A DNA stretch of 64,000 nucleotides from Rhizobium sp. BK650 (GCF_014195325.1 NZ_JACIBK010000002.1:248001-312000), one strand, 5' to 3'. Shown: positions 1-8,235, counted from the first letter of the stretch. Numbers and translations: made by a program. Notes: generated from the letters alone by a model not told the origin.

Positions 1-298
1 AGGCTTTTGCCATGCCGTCATAGAGCCAGCCGGAAGCCCGGTCGAAGCTCTCGTCGCTACCATACTGATAGCGCGCCAGCGTCGTCTCCTCGTCGGAATA
101 GAAGGTGGAAACCAGGCCGGCACCTGAGAGGTAGGCGTGCTTGGTGATCAGCCGCACCAGCGGCAACGCCACGACAGGGGCGGTGATGACCAAATCCTGC
201 CCCTCTTGAAGCTGAAGACCCACTTTGATGGCGACTTCCGCGAGCTTCTCAAGTTTGACGGGATCAACCGAGCTGTGACTCTGGGGCATGAATGTCAT
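1..298 (-). CDS. M29-family aminopeptidase, N-terminal part (cut by window edge)
   Basis: The minus strand from the ATG at 298 reads open to the left edge for about 99 codons. The protein begins MTFMPQSHSS and continues with EKLAEVAIKVGLQLQEGQDL, then a TAPVVALPLVRLITKHAY stretch. This is the start of thermophilic-type metallo-aminopeptidases (peptidase M29, aminopeptidase T/PepS group), cytosolic enzymes that trim N-terminal residues from peptides. The metal-binding Glu, His and Asp residues lie in the missing C-terminal part, so catalytic integrity cannot be judged. A second ATG at 289 is an alternative start. The family call rests on N-terminal similarity only. Confidence 0.7.
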   Translation of the reverse strand, partial: MTFMPQSHSSVDPVKLEKLAEVAIKVGLQLQEGQDLVITAPVVALPLVRLITKHAYLSGAGLVSTFYSDEETTLARYQYGSDESFDRASGWLYDGMAKA

Positions 299-387
299 GG
301 GATCAACCTGCCTTCTCTGATCTGCGATGGGGTAGAGACTTAGACCCCTTTAAGGCGAAATTGAAGCGTCCCGCATCCGATTTGAAG

Positions 388-411
388 GCGGCCGGACGCA
401 TATCCGGCCGC
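388..411 (-). terminator. Stem-loop downstream of the GST gene
   Basis: A perfect 9-bp inverted repeat (GCGGCCGGA / TCCGGCCGC) with a 6-base loop lies 10 bases beyond the GST stop codon. On the minus strand it is followed by CTTCAAATC, so there is no strong T tract. It may be a weak or Rho-assisted terminator between the GST gene and the aminopeptidase gene. Confidence 0.4.
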
Positions 412-420
412 TTGCGCGCG

Positions 421-1104
421 TCAAGCGGCGGCGGGCAGCCTGAGCAGGATCGAGTTATGCTTCTCGAGGAACTCCATCAGCCGCTGCGGATAGTCTTCGC
501 CAATGGCGTTGCGGACGCTTGCCCGTTCGGATAGTGCTCCGCGCCAGCGCTTGACCCGCTCGAGCCCGTCGAAGATGTCGCGGTTGCCGAGCGTGTCGAA
601 GAGATCGAAATATCGGAAGATCGGTCCAAAGACGGCGTCGACGAGGCTGAAGGTGGCTCCGCCAAAATAGGGTCCGTCTGTCAGCGCACCCTCGATCGTC
701 GTGAATTTGGCGATAAGCGCCTTGTGCTTGGCCTCCAGCTGCGCACCGTCCTGCGCCGTCTCGTAGCCCCAGAGATCGGAAAGCACGGAAGAGCCGAATT
801 CCATCCATCCGCGATGGCGTGCGCGGGTCAGCGCGTCAGTGGGATGCAGGGCGGCACCTGACTGCGTTTCCTCCAGATATTCGCAGATGACGCTGCTTTC
901 GAACAACACCTCTTCGCGCCCATCGTCTTCCTCTATCCGGAGCAACGGCACCTTGCCGAGTGGAGAAATTTTTAAAAACCAGTCCGGTTTGTCGGCCAGA
1001 TCGATGTTGATGCGCTCGAAAGGCACGCCTTTTTCGAGGAGCGTAATCGCGGCGCGCTGCACGTAGGGGCAGAGGTGATGACTGATGAGGGTAAGCCTGC
1101 TCAT
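421..1104 (-). CDS. Glutathione S-transferase family protein
   Basis: The 227-residue protein has a thioredoxin-like N-terminal domain, residues 1-80, with a CPY motif at Cys12 (HHLCPYVQRAA). It also has the cis-Pro segment GKVPLL and the glutathione-binding FESSVICEYLEE. An all-helical C-terminal domain follows. A cysteine at this site is typical of omega/beta-like GSTs that act as thiol transferases or dehalogenases, so glutathione-dependent reduction or detoxification is likely; the substrate is unknown. The ATG at 1104 is preceded by AGGAGAC and was preferred over longer open frames that run across the promoter region. The gene is divergent from a MarR regulator, and two copies of one inverted repeat lie between them. 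Confidence 0.88.
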   Translation of the reverse strand: MSRLTLISHHLCPYVQRAAITLLEKGVPFERINIDLADKPDWFLKISPLGKVPLLRIEEDDGREEVLFESSVICEYLEETQSGAALHPTDALTRARHRGWMEFGSSVLSDLWGYETAQDGAQLEAKHKALIAKFTTIEGALTDGPYFGGATFSLVDAVFGPIFRYFDLFDTLGNRDIFDGLERVKRWRGALSERASVRNAIGEDYPQRLMEFLEKHNSILLRLPAAA

Positions 1105-1142
1105 AAAGGTCTCCTGGTGGTTCATAAAGAATGCCTGCCAAT

Positions 1143-1162
1143 ATAAATGCAAATGCATATAA
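1143..1162. promoter_or_regulatory. Candidate MarR operator, copy 1
   Basis: An imperfect inverted repeat ATAAATG-N6-CATATAA lies in the divergent GST/MarR promoter region. It has the same half-site and spacing as the copy at 1186-1205, 43 bases away. A paired repeat next to a MarR gene suggests autoregulation and control of the GST gene. Confidence 0.55.
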
Positions 1163-1185
1163 TATTGCTTGCGATGAGATTCAAG

Positions 1186-1205
1186 ATAAATGTATCTGCA
1201 TTTAT
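1186..1205. promoter_or_regulatory. Candidate MarR operator, copy 2
   Basis: A perfect inverted repeat, ATAAATG-TATCTG-CATTTAT, ends inside the proposed MarR start codon (ATG at 1204). Regulator binding here would block translation or transcription initiation of the regulator gene itself. Its match to copy 1 in both half-site and 6-base spacer is the main evidence. Confidence 0.6.
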
Positions 1206-1647
1206 GTCTGAGAAAATGCCGAAGCCGAGCGCAGCAATCGTCTCTGCCTGGACGCGCATCATGCGAGCCCGCGAGCGGCTGCTGAATGTGATCGAAGCCG
1301 ATCTGAAGGCGGCCGGCCTGCCGCCGCTTGCCTGGTACGATGTGCTTTGGGAACTGGCGCGCGCGCAATCAGGCAAGCTCCGCCCCTATGAGCTCGAGGA
1401 GCGCACGCTGTTGGCGCAGTATAATCTTTCCCGCCTGATCGATCGGCTGGAAAAAGAGGGGCTGGTCGGTCGCGAGGTCTTCGCACAGGATGGGCGCGGC
1501 CGCTGGGTGGTGATCACGGATGCCGGCCGGAAGCTTCGGGAGCGCATGTGGATCGTCTACGGCAAGGCGATCGAAACTCATATAGGCTGCAAGCTTTCCG
1601 AAGGCGAGGCGAAGACGATTGCCGGCCTGCTGGATCGCTTCCTCTGA
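1204..1647 (+). CDS. MarR family transcriptional regulator
   Basis: The protein of 147 residues carries a winged helix-turn-helix. It includes LPPLAWYDVLWEL, a recognition helix region LLAQYNLSRLIDRLEKEGLV, and a wing with DGRGRWVVITDAGR, which is the DxRxxxxxLT-type MarR signature. MarR proteins are dimeric, usually repressors that leave DNA when they bind a phenolic or oxidant ligand. It is divergent from the GST gene, which is its likely target. The start MSEKMPK at 1204 was chosen because a longer frame from 1147 would make both operator copies coding. The stop directly abuts the stop of the convergent ybaK gene. Confidence 0.88.
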   Translation: MSEKMPKPSAAIVSAWTRIMRARERLLNVIEADLKAAGLPPLAWYDVLWELARAQSGKLRPYELEERTLLAQYNLSRLIDRLEKEGLVGREVFAQDGRGRWVVITDAGRKLRERMWIVYGKAIETHIGCKLSEGEAKTIAGLLDRFL

Positions 1648-2121
1648 TCAGGCGATCAGGGGAGCAGCAGTGGCCTTCAGTGCTTTCAACGCGTCCTTCG
1701 GATCGAGCCGCACCTGTAACCCGCGCTGCCCGCCATTCATATAGACCAGGAGCTCGGTAAGCGCTGTTTCCTCGATCGCCGTCGGCACGAGCTTCTTCTG
1801 GCCGAACGGGCTGATGCCTCCGACATGATAGCCTGTCAGACGCTCCGCATCGGCAGGCTTCATCATATTGGCCGATTTGCCGTGAAAGGCGCTCGCAAGC
1901 CTCTTCATGCTGACCTCGCGGTCGGAAGGCACGACCACGCAGACCGGCTTTCCGTCCACCTCCGCCATCAGTGTCTTGAGCACGCGATGCGGCTCTTCAC
2001 CAAGTGCCTCTGCCGCCTGCAGCCCGACGCGTTCGGCGTTCGGATCATAATCGTAGGTGTGAAGCGTAAAGGCGACGCCGGCTTTCGTCAGTACCTGGGT
2101 CGCGCGGGTGGTCTTGGACAT
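1648..2121 (-). CDS. ybaK: Cys-tRNA(Pro) deacylase YbaK
   Basis: The 157-residue single-domain protein belongs to the YbaK/ProRS editing-domain family. It hydrolyses Cys mischarged on tRNA(Pro), acting in trans with prolyl-tRNA synthetase. Recognisable segments are RVLKTLMAEVDGKPVCVVVPSD (conserved Lys near residue 49), a KRLASAFHGKSA segment, and YHVGGISPFGQKK, the GxxxPFG motif near the end. Length is normal for the family. It is separated by 3 bases from the upstream ArsC-like gene, so the two are probably co-transcribed. Confidence 0.93.
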   Translation of the reverse strand: MSKTTRATQVLTKAGVAFTLHTYDYDPNAERVGLQAAEALGEEPHRVLKTLMAEVDGKPVCVVVPSDREVSMKRLASAFHGKSANMMKPADAERLTGYHVGGISPFGQKKLVPTAIEETALTELLVYMNGGQRGLQVRLDPKDALKALKATAAPLIA

Positions 2122-2124
2122 GGC

Positions 2125-2475
2125 TCAACCTTTGAATGTCTGCGCGTAATTCTCCGGCTTGAAGCCGACCAGCAGCTTGCCGCGGGTTTCCAGCACCGGC
2201 CGCTTGATCATCGAAGGCTGCTCGAGCATCAGAGCGATTGCCTTATCGCGGTCGAGATTCTCGCGCGCGGCGTCAGGTAGATTGCGAAAAGTCGTGCCGG
2301 ATCGGTTCAGCACCGTTTCCCAACCTGCCTCATCGATCCAACGTTCCAGATGTGCGCGGTCGACACCGACAGCTTTGTAATCGTGAAAGTCGTAGGCGAC
2401 GCCGTGGTCGTCCAGCCAGCTGCGGGCCTTCTTCATCGTGTCGCAGTTCTTGATACCGTAGATGGTAATGGCCAT
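2125..2475 (-). CDS. ArsC-family reductase (YffB/Spx-like)
   Basis: A 116-residue protein with the thioredoxin-like fold of the ArsC family. The N-terminal YGIKNCDTMKKARSWLD places the active-site cysteine at residue 11. The C-terminal IKRPVLETRGKLLVGF is the conserved RP motif. This size and lone cysteine resemble YffB, a glutathione-dependent thiol reductase, more than a dedicated arsenate reductase. No ars genes lie nearby, so arsenate as substrate is not supported. It is the first gene of a pair with ybaK. Confidence 0.88.
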   Translation of the reverse strand: MAITIYGIKNCDTMKKARSWLDDHGVAYDFHDYKAVGVDRAHLERWIDEAGWETVLNRSGTTFRNLPDAARENLDRDKAIALMLEQPSMIKRPVLETRGKLLVGFKPENYAQTFKG

Positions 2476-2637
2476 GCCTACTTGATCTCCCTGTTTCGGC
2501 AGGGAGATAACATGCGGAATGAACGCTGCAAACGATGTCCGACGCTTATCCCTAAAGCTCGTCGATGAGTAGCATGCGAGTACGCCTGTGTGACAGTTGC
2601 GTGGGGGCTTACATCAGCGTGCGGAAAAGAACCCGAT

Positions 2638-3714
2638 TCAGTCTTCCAGCGTACCGGCCTTTCGCGTTGCCTTGCTCGGCTGGTCAGCCACAATCTTCAT
2701 CAGGTCGCCGCGCCTGCGCACGAGCCGGTCGGAAGTACGGGTCAGCAGCAGCCCGTCCTGTGGCGCCCGGATGTCGATATCGCCTTCGGCAAAGCCGGGT
2801 TGGGTGACGATTGTCGCCAGAAGCTCTCCTTCCGAGACGCGCTCCCCGATATTGCGCTGGAAGAGCACGGTACCACCGTGCGGCGCGCGCACGATCTCCA
2901 CATTGTCGAGCGGCACGGCCGGCCCTGAAAAGGGAGCGTGTCCGGTAGCTCCGCCGCTGATGACGCCGCGCCCCATCAGGAATTGCAGCAGGCCTTCGGC
3001 ATCCTTCTCGGCCATACCAGGATAGACGTCGCGCCTGCCACGCAATTCCACCGTCACCGAAAGCTTGCCCGGAAGCTTCGCCCTGCGCTCGCCTGGCACC
3101 TCATATTTCCAGGCAAAGCCGACCGCTTCCTCGAAGGCGGAGCTTTCGCCGTCCGAAAGCAGCACCGCTTCCACGTCGAGCGCGGCCGCCAGATCCGCCG
3201 CCTCCGGCCAGAAGGCCTCGTCGATATAGGCATATTGCAGCGATTCATCGTCACAGTGCAGGTCGAGAACCAGATCGGCGGCAAGCGCCATATGAATCAG
3301 CTCCCGTTTCAATCGATCTATAGCCGGATAGCTACAGAGTCCGTCAAGCAGCTCTGCCCGATCACGGATCGAGATCAGCGGGAAATCACGGTTGAAGTTG
3401 GTTCGCGATCCCAGATCGAAGCGCCCCTGCAATTCACCGAAATGCGATTGTGCTGCTCCAACAGGGTTTGCCTGCGGCACCAGTGTAATATCGCCGGCGA
3501 TCCGCCCCTCGCTTTCAGCCTGCCGCAGCTTGCCGCAGAGAAAGTGCGCGAGCGCCGTGCCCGGCAGCTCGTCGGCGTGCAAGGCAGCCTGGATATAGAC
3601 TTTAGGTGCTGCAGGATCGTTTCCCTTGAAGCGCATGACTGGCAAGCGCCATTCGATACCTGGCGTATCGCCGGAAAGGATGATCTCTGAAACGTCCACC
3701 GTCTTGCTCCGCAT
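2638..3714 (-). CDS. Succinylglutamate desuccinylase/aspartoacylase family protein
   Basis: The 358-residue protein is an M14-type zinc hydrolase. It has HADE at residues 46-49 (zinc His and Glu), TNFNRDFP at 105-112 (substrate carboxylate binding) and DLHCDD with His153 as third ligand. A C-terminal beta-rich tail, VRAPHGGTVLFQRNIGERV, resembles the lipoyl-like domain of this subfamily. Such enzymes remove acyl groups from amino acids or act on related amides; the substrate cannot be read from sequence. The ATG at 3714 starts the recognisable fold, while the frame stays open upstream to 3858 without similarity. No arginine succinyltransferase genes are nearby. Confidence 0.8.
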   Translation of the reverse strand: MRSKTVDVSEIILSGDTPGIEWRLPVMRFKGNDPAAPKVYIQAALHADELPGTALAHFLCGKLRQAESEGRIAGDITLVPQANPVGAAQSHFGELQGRFDLGSRTNFNRDFPLISIRDRAELLDGLCSYPAIDRLKRELIHMALAADLVLDLHCDDESLQYAYIDEAFWPEAADLAAALDVEAVLLSDGESSAFEEAVGFAWKYEVPGERRAKLPGKLSVTVELRGRRDVYPGMAEKDAEGLLQFLMGRGVISGGATGHAPFSGPAVPLDNVEIVRAPHGGTVLFQRNIGERVSEGELLATIVTQPGFAEGDIDIRAPQDGLLLTRTSDRLVRRRGDLMKIVADQPSKATRKAGTLED

Positions 3715-3770
3715 CTTCTTATGGGGTGGAGCGTTTTTATGCGAAACCCCACCCGCGGCGCAAGCGCAGC

Positions 3771-4376
3771 TCAGCCGAGCAGTGGCCAGCGGTTGATGAC
3801 GTGATGCTCGCTCTTCCCGTAGATACTGTGGATCAACAGGAACTCCCGGATCGTCCACCGTAGAGGCTGGTCAAGCTTTTCAGGCAGAACGGTCTTGCGA
3901 TCATATACCAGTGTCATGTGCGGCGTTATATGGCCGCCGGCATTATATGGCAGTCCGGCTTTGAACAGACCGTCTTGAATTTGCCGCCGAAGATCCATCA
4001 GCGCCTGATTTTCTTGTCTGCTGCAGACGACAAAGGCTTGTGACTGGCCCGGATGGAGAAAGCTCATAACTTCGTCGAGCACAAGTTCGAAGGGCTCGGC
4101 ACGAACTGCACCGGCGATCTGTTCCGCACCGAATACGACATCATCCGGTAGCCGACGGTAGGAGCCGATGCCGTTGAGCGTGACGTTGAGAACAGAGCTG
4201 GGGCGCGAAGGACCAGTCAAAAAATGGGTATCGCGATAGAATTGAGCGATTTCCAGCGCTCCGGAGGTCACTTCGAGGGTCGGTCGAACTGCGAAGAAGA
4301 TCGTGTGGTGAGGTTTCCCGATAGGACGTGATTTCCTGGGATCAGTACCGCTCGGATCGAGTGGAAGATGAGGCAT
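3771..4376 (-). CDS. 2'-5' RNA ligase (LigT)-like 2H phosphoesterase, probably decaying
   Basis: The 201-residue protein matches the LigT/2H phosphoesterase fold, which needs two HxT/S motifs to act on 2'-5' or cyclic phosphate bonds in RNA. The second motif is intact (HMTLVY). The first reads LNVTLNGIG, with an AAC (Asn) codon where the family has His. Upstream, an in-frame ATG with a perfect AAGGAGG is followed directly by a TAG stop, so translation must use the poorer ATG at 4376. Both features suggest loss of activity. No operon partners are evident. Confidence 0.72.
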   Translation of the reverse strand: MPHLPLDPSGTDPRKSRPIGKPHHTIFFAVRPTLEVTSGALEIAQFYRDTHFLTGPSRPSSVLNVTLNGIGSYRRLPDDVVFGAEQIAGAVRAEPFELVLDEVMSFLHPGQSQAFVVCSRQENQALMDLRRQIQDGLFKAGLPYNAGGHITPHMTLVYDRKTVLPEKLDQPLRWTIREFLLIHSIYGKSEHHVINRWPLLG

Positions 4377-4391
4377 TTGAACTACGGACTA

Positions 4392-4421
4392 CATCGCCCG
4401 CCTCCTTGTTTTGCAAGGAGG
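4392..4421 (-). promoter_or_regulatory. Hairpin hiding a perfect ribosome binding site before an ATG-TAG start-stop
   Basis: On the minus strand CCTCCTTG and CAAGGAGG form a perfect 8-bp stem with a 5-base loop. The 3' arm contains AAGGAGG, then 6 bases, then ATG TAG. This ATG (4394-4392) is in frame with the 2H phosphoesterase ATG at 4376, six codons downstream. It is either a nonsense mutation in codon 2 or a start-stop control element. Confidence 0.6.
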
Positions 4422-4869
4422 AGCATACCTGCAATGGCACTTTAGCCAAGAACAAAACATGAACAGACTGCGTTGTAAGGGGTATCAAAACAGAAAGGGC
4501 CACATTCGCGGCAGCCGTTTTAGCGTCAATCAAGCCGTTAGGCATTTTTGGCAGAGTTGTTGACGAGCCCGGGATTTGGACGCTGAAACACCCGCTGTTC
4601 GGGTATTTAGGTATCCTCCAGAACTCTGGAGGCCGAGGCAAAAACGAGAACCTCTATCGGATTCCCCAGATCGTCACTCCCATTCGATTGTTCGGGGTCG
4701 AATTAACCAATTGAATTCATTGAAGAAAAATATTTCTTCGTCCAAATACTATCGGCCCATGACCCGTCAAAAAGATAAACTGCTGATATCGTTAAGGAAT
4801 TTCAGCCGACGTCCGCAAGCCATCTATCGGCTACCATCGGTTCTTGTACAGCTCTGACGCCCGAACCCA
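4422..4869. other. Intergenic stretch without recognised gene
   Basis: The stretch lies between the 2H phosphoesterase promoter and the transposase-like remnant. It is AT-richer than its surroundings, especially around 4690-4800. Only short open frames with no family resemblance occur on either strand. It probably holds decayed insert DNA. Confidence 0.4.
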
Positions 4870-4962
4870 GATTGCGGCGAAAAGTACCGTCAACGTTGGC
4901 ACAACCCGGCGCCTACGCGAACAGGCAAAGTCTGGCTTGCATCGGATCCGGCGCCTACCGGA

Positions 4963-5110
4963 ATGACCACCAAGTCGTTGCCTAGCGTATCGTTCGGCAT
5001 TGCCACTGGCGAGATGCGCCTCCGACGCAGCAAATTGGCCAACAGCTTTCTCGGCCTGGTCCATATCGCCACCGCTCGACACTGGCTCAAATTTGTCCAC
5101 ACACGCCTCA
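4963..5110 (+). pseudogene. Possible 3' remnant of an IS5-family transposase
   Basis: The translated stretch around 5015-5105 contains RSKLANSFLGLVHIATARHW followed by LKFVHT. This resembles the C-terminal end of IS5-like transposases (…DKLA..FLG.V.LA....WL…). The upstream DDE region is not recognisable in any frame, and no terminal inverted repeats were found, so this is at most a fragment. It lies next to the HxlR gene, at the left edge of an accessory patch. The match is by eye on about 30 residues and could be coincidence. Confidence 0.38.
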
Positions 5111-5485
5111 GCTTGCATCATACCGGACGCGAGCGTCCTGGATGTTCTCCTGATTGGCGTACGCCCACGTGACGAGACCCATTACCGGCGCAAGAAGCGT
5201 CCGCCCCACCTCCGTCAGCTCATAATCCACGCGCGGCGGAATAGTGGGGAACAATGTCCGCTTCACCAACCCGTCGCGTTCCAGTCCGCGCAAGGTGATC
5301 GTCAACATCCGCTGCGAGATGCCGTCGATCCGACGCCGCAGCTCATTGAACCGAACTGGTCCATCTTTGAGCGTTGCGATGATGTACAGGCTCCATTTGT
5401 CGCCGACGAGATCAAGGATTTCCCGAACCGTCCGGCAGTCGTCCCCTTTGCTGGGGGTAGGAAAATCAATGTCACCAAGTGTCAT
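5108..5485 (-). CDS. HxlR family transcriptional regulator
   Basis: The 125-residue protein starts MTLGDIDFPT and has the HxlR/YodB winged helix: CRTVREILDLVGDKWSLYII, then VRFNELRRRIDGISQRMLTI with the typical ISQRMLT, and a wing ending RVDYELTEVGRTLL. The single N-terminal Cys17 is typical of redox- or electrophile-sensing members. It is divergent from an NAD(P)-binding oxidoreductase gene, which is then followed by an SDR and a DsbA-like gene. This is the usual arrangement for local control of a detoxification or redox set. Confidence 0.9.
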   Translation of the reverse strand: MTLGDIDFPTPSKGDDCRTVREILDLVGDKWSLYIIATLKDGPVRFNELRRRIDGISQRMLTITLRGLERDGLVKRTLFPTIPPRVDYELTEVGRTLLAPVMGLVTWAYANQENIQDARVRYDAS

Positions 5486-5649
5486 GGGGGTGCCTTCTTG
5501 CGGAGGATCGAACAGTTACCTTAATAGTGTCGGTAACAAGAATTTACTACCTTGCTCAAGTCAGTTCAAAGGCCTGTCGAAGGCGCCGGTCCGTTCTCGC
5601 CGTGAACGCGGACATGAATAGCGCGAGCAACAAGACCACGAGGAATGAA

Positions 5650-6294
5650 ATGAAGATCGCTCTCTTTGGAGGGACCGGACCAACCGGAAGGCACATCATC
5701 GAAGAGGCGCTCCAGCAGGGATATCAGCTCTCCGTCTACACGCGGGATGCCGGAAAGCTCTCGACCTTCGGTGACAGGATCGACGTCGTCGTCGGTGACT
5801 TGAATAATCGCGAAGCGATCAAGGCTTGCGTCGCGGGCGCAGACGCAGTGATGAGCGCGCTGGGGCCTAACAGTCTGAAATCGCGCGCGAAGCGGCCGAT
5901 CAAGCGCGGCCTCAGTACGATTATCTCCGTCATGGAAGAGCAGAAGGTTCGTCGGCTCATTCAAATTTCGACGGCCGCCTATCGTGATCCGAAGGACGGC
6001 TTCGACTTCAAGTCGCGAGCATTCGTGCTGCTGTTCAAGCTGATCGTTCACAACGCCTATGACGACATCAAATCGACCGCTGAACTGGTGAGCACCTCAC
6101 GCCTGGATTGGACGCTGGTACGGATTCCCAACCTGAAGGATGGACCCGCAACAGGTCAGGTGGACATTGGCTGGTACGGCAGGACGAAGCTCGGCACGAA
6201 GCTGTCGCGCGGGAACCTCGCGAAGTTCCTGGTCGATCAGGTCACGGCCAAGGAGTTCGTGAACGCAGCGCCGGGGATAGCCAATCGTAGCTGA
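5650..6294 (+). CDS. NAD(P)-binding oxidoreductase (atypical SDR, NmrA-like)
   Basis: The 215-residue protein has an N-terminal Rossmann motif GGTGPTG (residues 7-13), Arg after beta-2 (YTRDAGK) suggesting NADP preference, and a GADAVMSALG segment. It matches biliverdin-reductase/flavin-reductase-like atypical SDRs. The ATG at 5650 has an AGGAATGAA site; an upstream in-frame ATG at 5614 lacks one. It is divergent from the HxlR gene and is the probable first gene of a three-gene set. Substrate unknown. Confidence 0.85.
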   Translation: MKIALFGGTGPTGRHIIEEALQQGYQLSVYTRDAGKLSTFGDRIDVVVGDLNNREAIKACVAGADAVMSALGPNSLKSRAKRPIKRGLSTIISVMEEQKVRRLIQISTAAYRDPKDGFDFKSRAFVLLFKLIVHNAYDDIKSTAELVSTSRLDWTLVRIPNLKDGPATGQVDIGWYGRTKLGTKLSRGNLAKFLVDQVTAKEFVNAAPGIANRS

Positions 6295-6358
6295 GGGCAA
6301 AGGGTATCCGCGATCTGCGGGACAGACCCAGTCGCTCGTCAAGCGGAAGGAGAAACCT

Positions 6359-7285
6359 ATGCCATCCGAGGGGTTCACGACGGCTGATGTGCCCGATCAG
6401 TCAGGCAAGTGCTTCATCGTCACGGGGGCCAATACCGGCATAGGCTTTGAAGTGGCGAGCGCGCTGGCGGCGCGGCGTGCGCGAGTGCTGCTCGCGTGCC
6501 GCGACGAGGCGAAGGCGAGAGCCGCGATGAGCCGGATTCGTCAAAAGACTTCGGGAGCTGAGCTCGCGTTCCTACCACTTGACCTGGCGGATTTGGCGAG
6601 CGTGCGACGGGCGGCTGAACTGGCCGCCAAGGAGCCGTGTGTCGACGTGCTGATCAACAATGCCGGCGTGCAGGGACCGACGCTCAAGCACACAGCGCAG
6701 GGCTTCGAGCAGACGTTCGGCGTCAATCATCTTGGCTGCTTCGCGTTCAGCGCGCTTATGCTGCCGAAGCTCATGGAAACGTCCGGATCGCGCATCGTCG
6801 TCACGAGCAGCGGGCAGCATAAGGGCGCGAAGATCGAGTGGAACGACCTTAACGCTCAGAAGAGCTACCGGTGGCTTCCACGCTATGGCGCCAGCAAGCT
6901 CGCGAACCTGCTCTTCGTCTTCGAGCTGGATCGGCGGCTGAGGGCGGCGGGAGCGCCGGTAACGGCGGTGGCCTGTCACCCGGGTCTTGTCGGGACAAAC
7001 CTCGCCCGCGGCAGCTGGTGGGGCAACATAGTGATGTCGCTGATCGGCTTGCTATTCGCCACGCCCACCATGGGCGCCTGGGGCGCGCTGCGCGCAGCGA
7101 CCGGACGAGTAAAGCCAGGCGGTTACTACGGGCCGACGGGATTCTCCGGGCTGCGCGGTCCTTCCGGTGAAGGTGTTCCCTCCGAGGACGCGAGGAATCC
7201 GCAGCTCGCCAAGCGACTGTGGGATGTGTCCGTCAAGATGACCAGGATCGACCCTGGCTTGCCCTCCGTCGATGGCCCGTCCTGA
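6359..7285 (+). CDS. Short-chain dehydrogenase (retinol dehydrogenase-like)
   Basis: The 308-residue protein has the classical SDR elements: TGANTGIG at 22-29, LINNAGV, an SSG segment, and YGASK as the catalytic Tyr-Lys motif. The extended C-terminal part (GGYYGPTGFSGLRG) resembles the retinol dehydrogenase/protochlorophyllide reductase-like SDRs common in bacteria. An AAGGAGAAACCT site precedes the ATG. It lies 64 bases after the NAD(P)-binding oxidoreductase on the same strand. It probably reduces a carbonyl compound with NADPH. Confidence 0.88.
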   Translation: MPSEGFTTADVPDQSGKCFIVTGANTGIGFEVASALAARRARVLLACRDEAKARAAMSRIRQKTSGAELAFLPLDLADLASVRRAAELAAKEPCVDVLINNAGVQGPTLKHTAQGFEQTFGVNHLGCFAFSALMLPKLMETSGSRIVVTSSGQHKGAKIEWNDLNAQKSYRWLPRYGASKLANLLFVFELDRRLRAAGAPVTAVACHPGLVGTNLARGSWWGNIVMSLIGLLFATPTMGAWGALRAATGRVKPGGYYGPTGFSGLRGPSGEGVPSEDARNPQLAKRLWDVSVKMTRIDPGLPSVDGPS

Positions 7286-7369
7286 CTTAGGGATGCAAGG
7301 CGCTGCAGTCGACGCGAAACGGCTCAATTAATCCCAGACTGTCGGTTCAACGACCAGAAGAATGAGATA

Positions 7370-8011
7370 ATGCTGCAAATCGATCTTTACACCGAGATCA
7401 CCTGCCCCTGGTGCATCATCGGGCATCACCGTCTCGACAAGGTCCTGGCGGAACGCTTCCCCGATCTGGACGTGGACATCCGCCAACATCCGGTCCTTCT
7501 GCTTCCCGATGCACCGGCCGAGGGCCTCTACATTCCCGATCTTCTCCTCTCGCGCTATGGCGTGACGGATCCGAAGGCGTCGTTCGCCCGGCCGGAGGTG
7601 GAAGCGCGGGCATCCGGCCTTGATCTCGACCTGAGCCGTCAGCCCTGGACCTACAGGACGCAGGCAGCGCACGGGTTGATCCTTGCGGCGCGAGCAAAAG
7701 GAACGCAGCATCAGCTCGCGGTCGCGATCACCGATGCCCATTTCCTGAAAGCAAGGAACATCTCAGACGCCGATGTCCTCGCGGACATTGCCGTGGCCTA
7801 TGGGTTCGAACGCGAAGAAGCTCGTGCGACAGCGCTCGACCGCGAGCAACACAGACGTGTCGAGCAGGAGGCGGCCAAATCGATGGCGGCCGGGGTCAGG
7901 TCAGTGCCCCACTTCGTATTTGGCGGACGCATCGCCATCAACGGAGGACGCAGCGAAGACGAGATTGCATCGGCCATCCGTGAGGCTGCTGGTGTCGCCG
8001 CGTCCGCCTAG
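7370..8011 (+). CDS. DsbA-family (FrnE-like) oxidoreductase
   Basis: The 213-residue protein has a thioredoxin fold with a large helical insertion. The redox motif is CPWC at residues 12-15 (EITCPWCIIGHHRL), and the cis-proline is in SVPHFVFGG. It has no signal peptide, which fits the cytoplasmic FrnE-like branch of DsbA proteins rather than periplasmic DsbA. It is the third gene downstream of the HxlR divergent promoter. Together with a possible electrophile-sensing regulator this points to a thiol or electrophile stress function, which is inference. Confidence 0.88.
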   Translation: MLQIDLYTEITCPWCIIGHHRLDKVLAERFPDLDVDIRQHPVLLLPDAPAEGLYIPDLLLSRYGVTDPKASFARPEVEARASGLDLDLSRQPWTYRTQAAHGLILAARAKGTQHQLAVAITDAHFLKARNISDADVLADIAVAYGFEREEARATALDREQHRRVEQEAAKSMAAGVRSVPHFVFGGRIAINGGRSEDEIASAIREAAGVAASA

Positions 8012-8209
8012 CAGCGACCGGGTCACCATCGCAGCGAAACATTCAGGGTTGCGCTCCAATGCAAAAGCGGCCGGCAACTTCCGCTCTATCGTCGGCCACA
8101 GGCCCATGCTTGCTCAAAGTCGTTTACACGCCTAGCCGAGTGGCGGCTGGAGGCCCACGCTCCGGGTGTCATTAGGTTGCGGCCGCGAGGACAAATTTGG
8201 GGATAACGC

Positions 8210-8230
8210 TAGTTCGTGAATTGTGAACTA
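8210..8230. promoter_or_regulatory. Inverted repeat TAGTTC-N9-GAACTA
   Basis: A perfect 6-bp inverted repeat with a 9-base spacer lies between the convergent DsbA-like gene and guaA. It sits 5 bases before a perfect 18-bp palindrome. No promoter for a known gene is expected here, so its role is unclear. Confidence 0.4.
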
Positions 8231-8235
8231 CGAGC

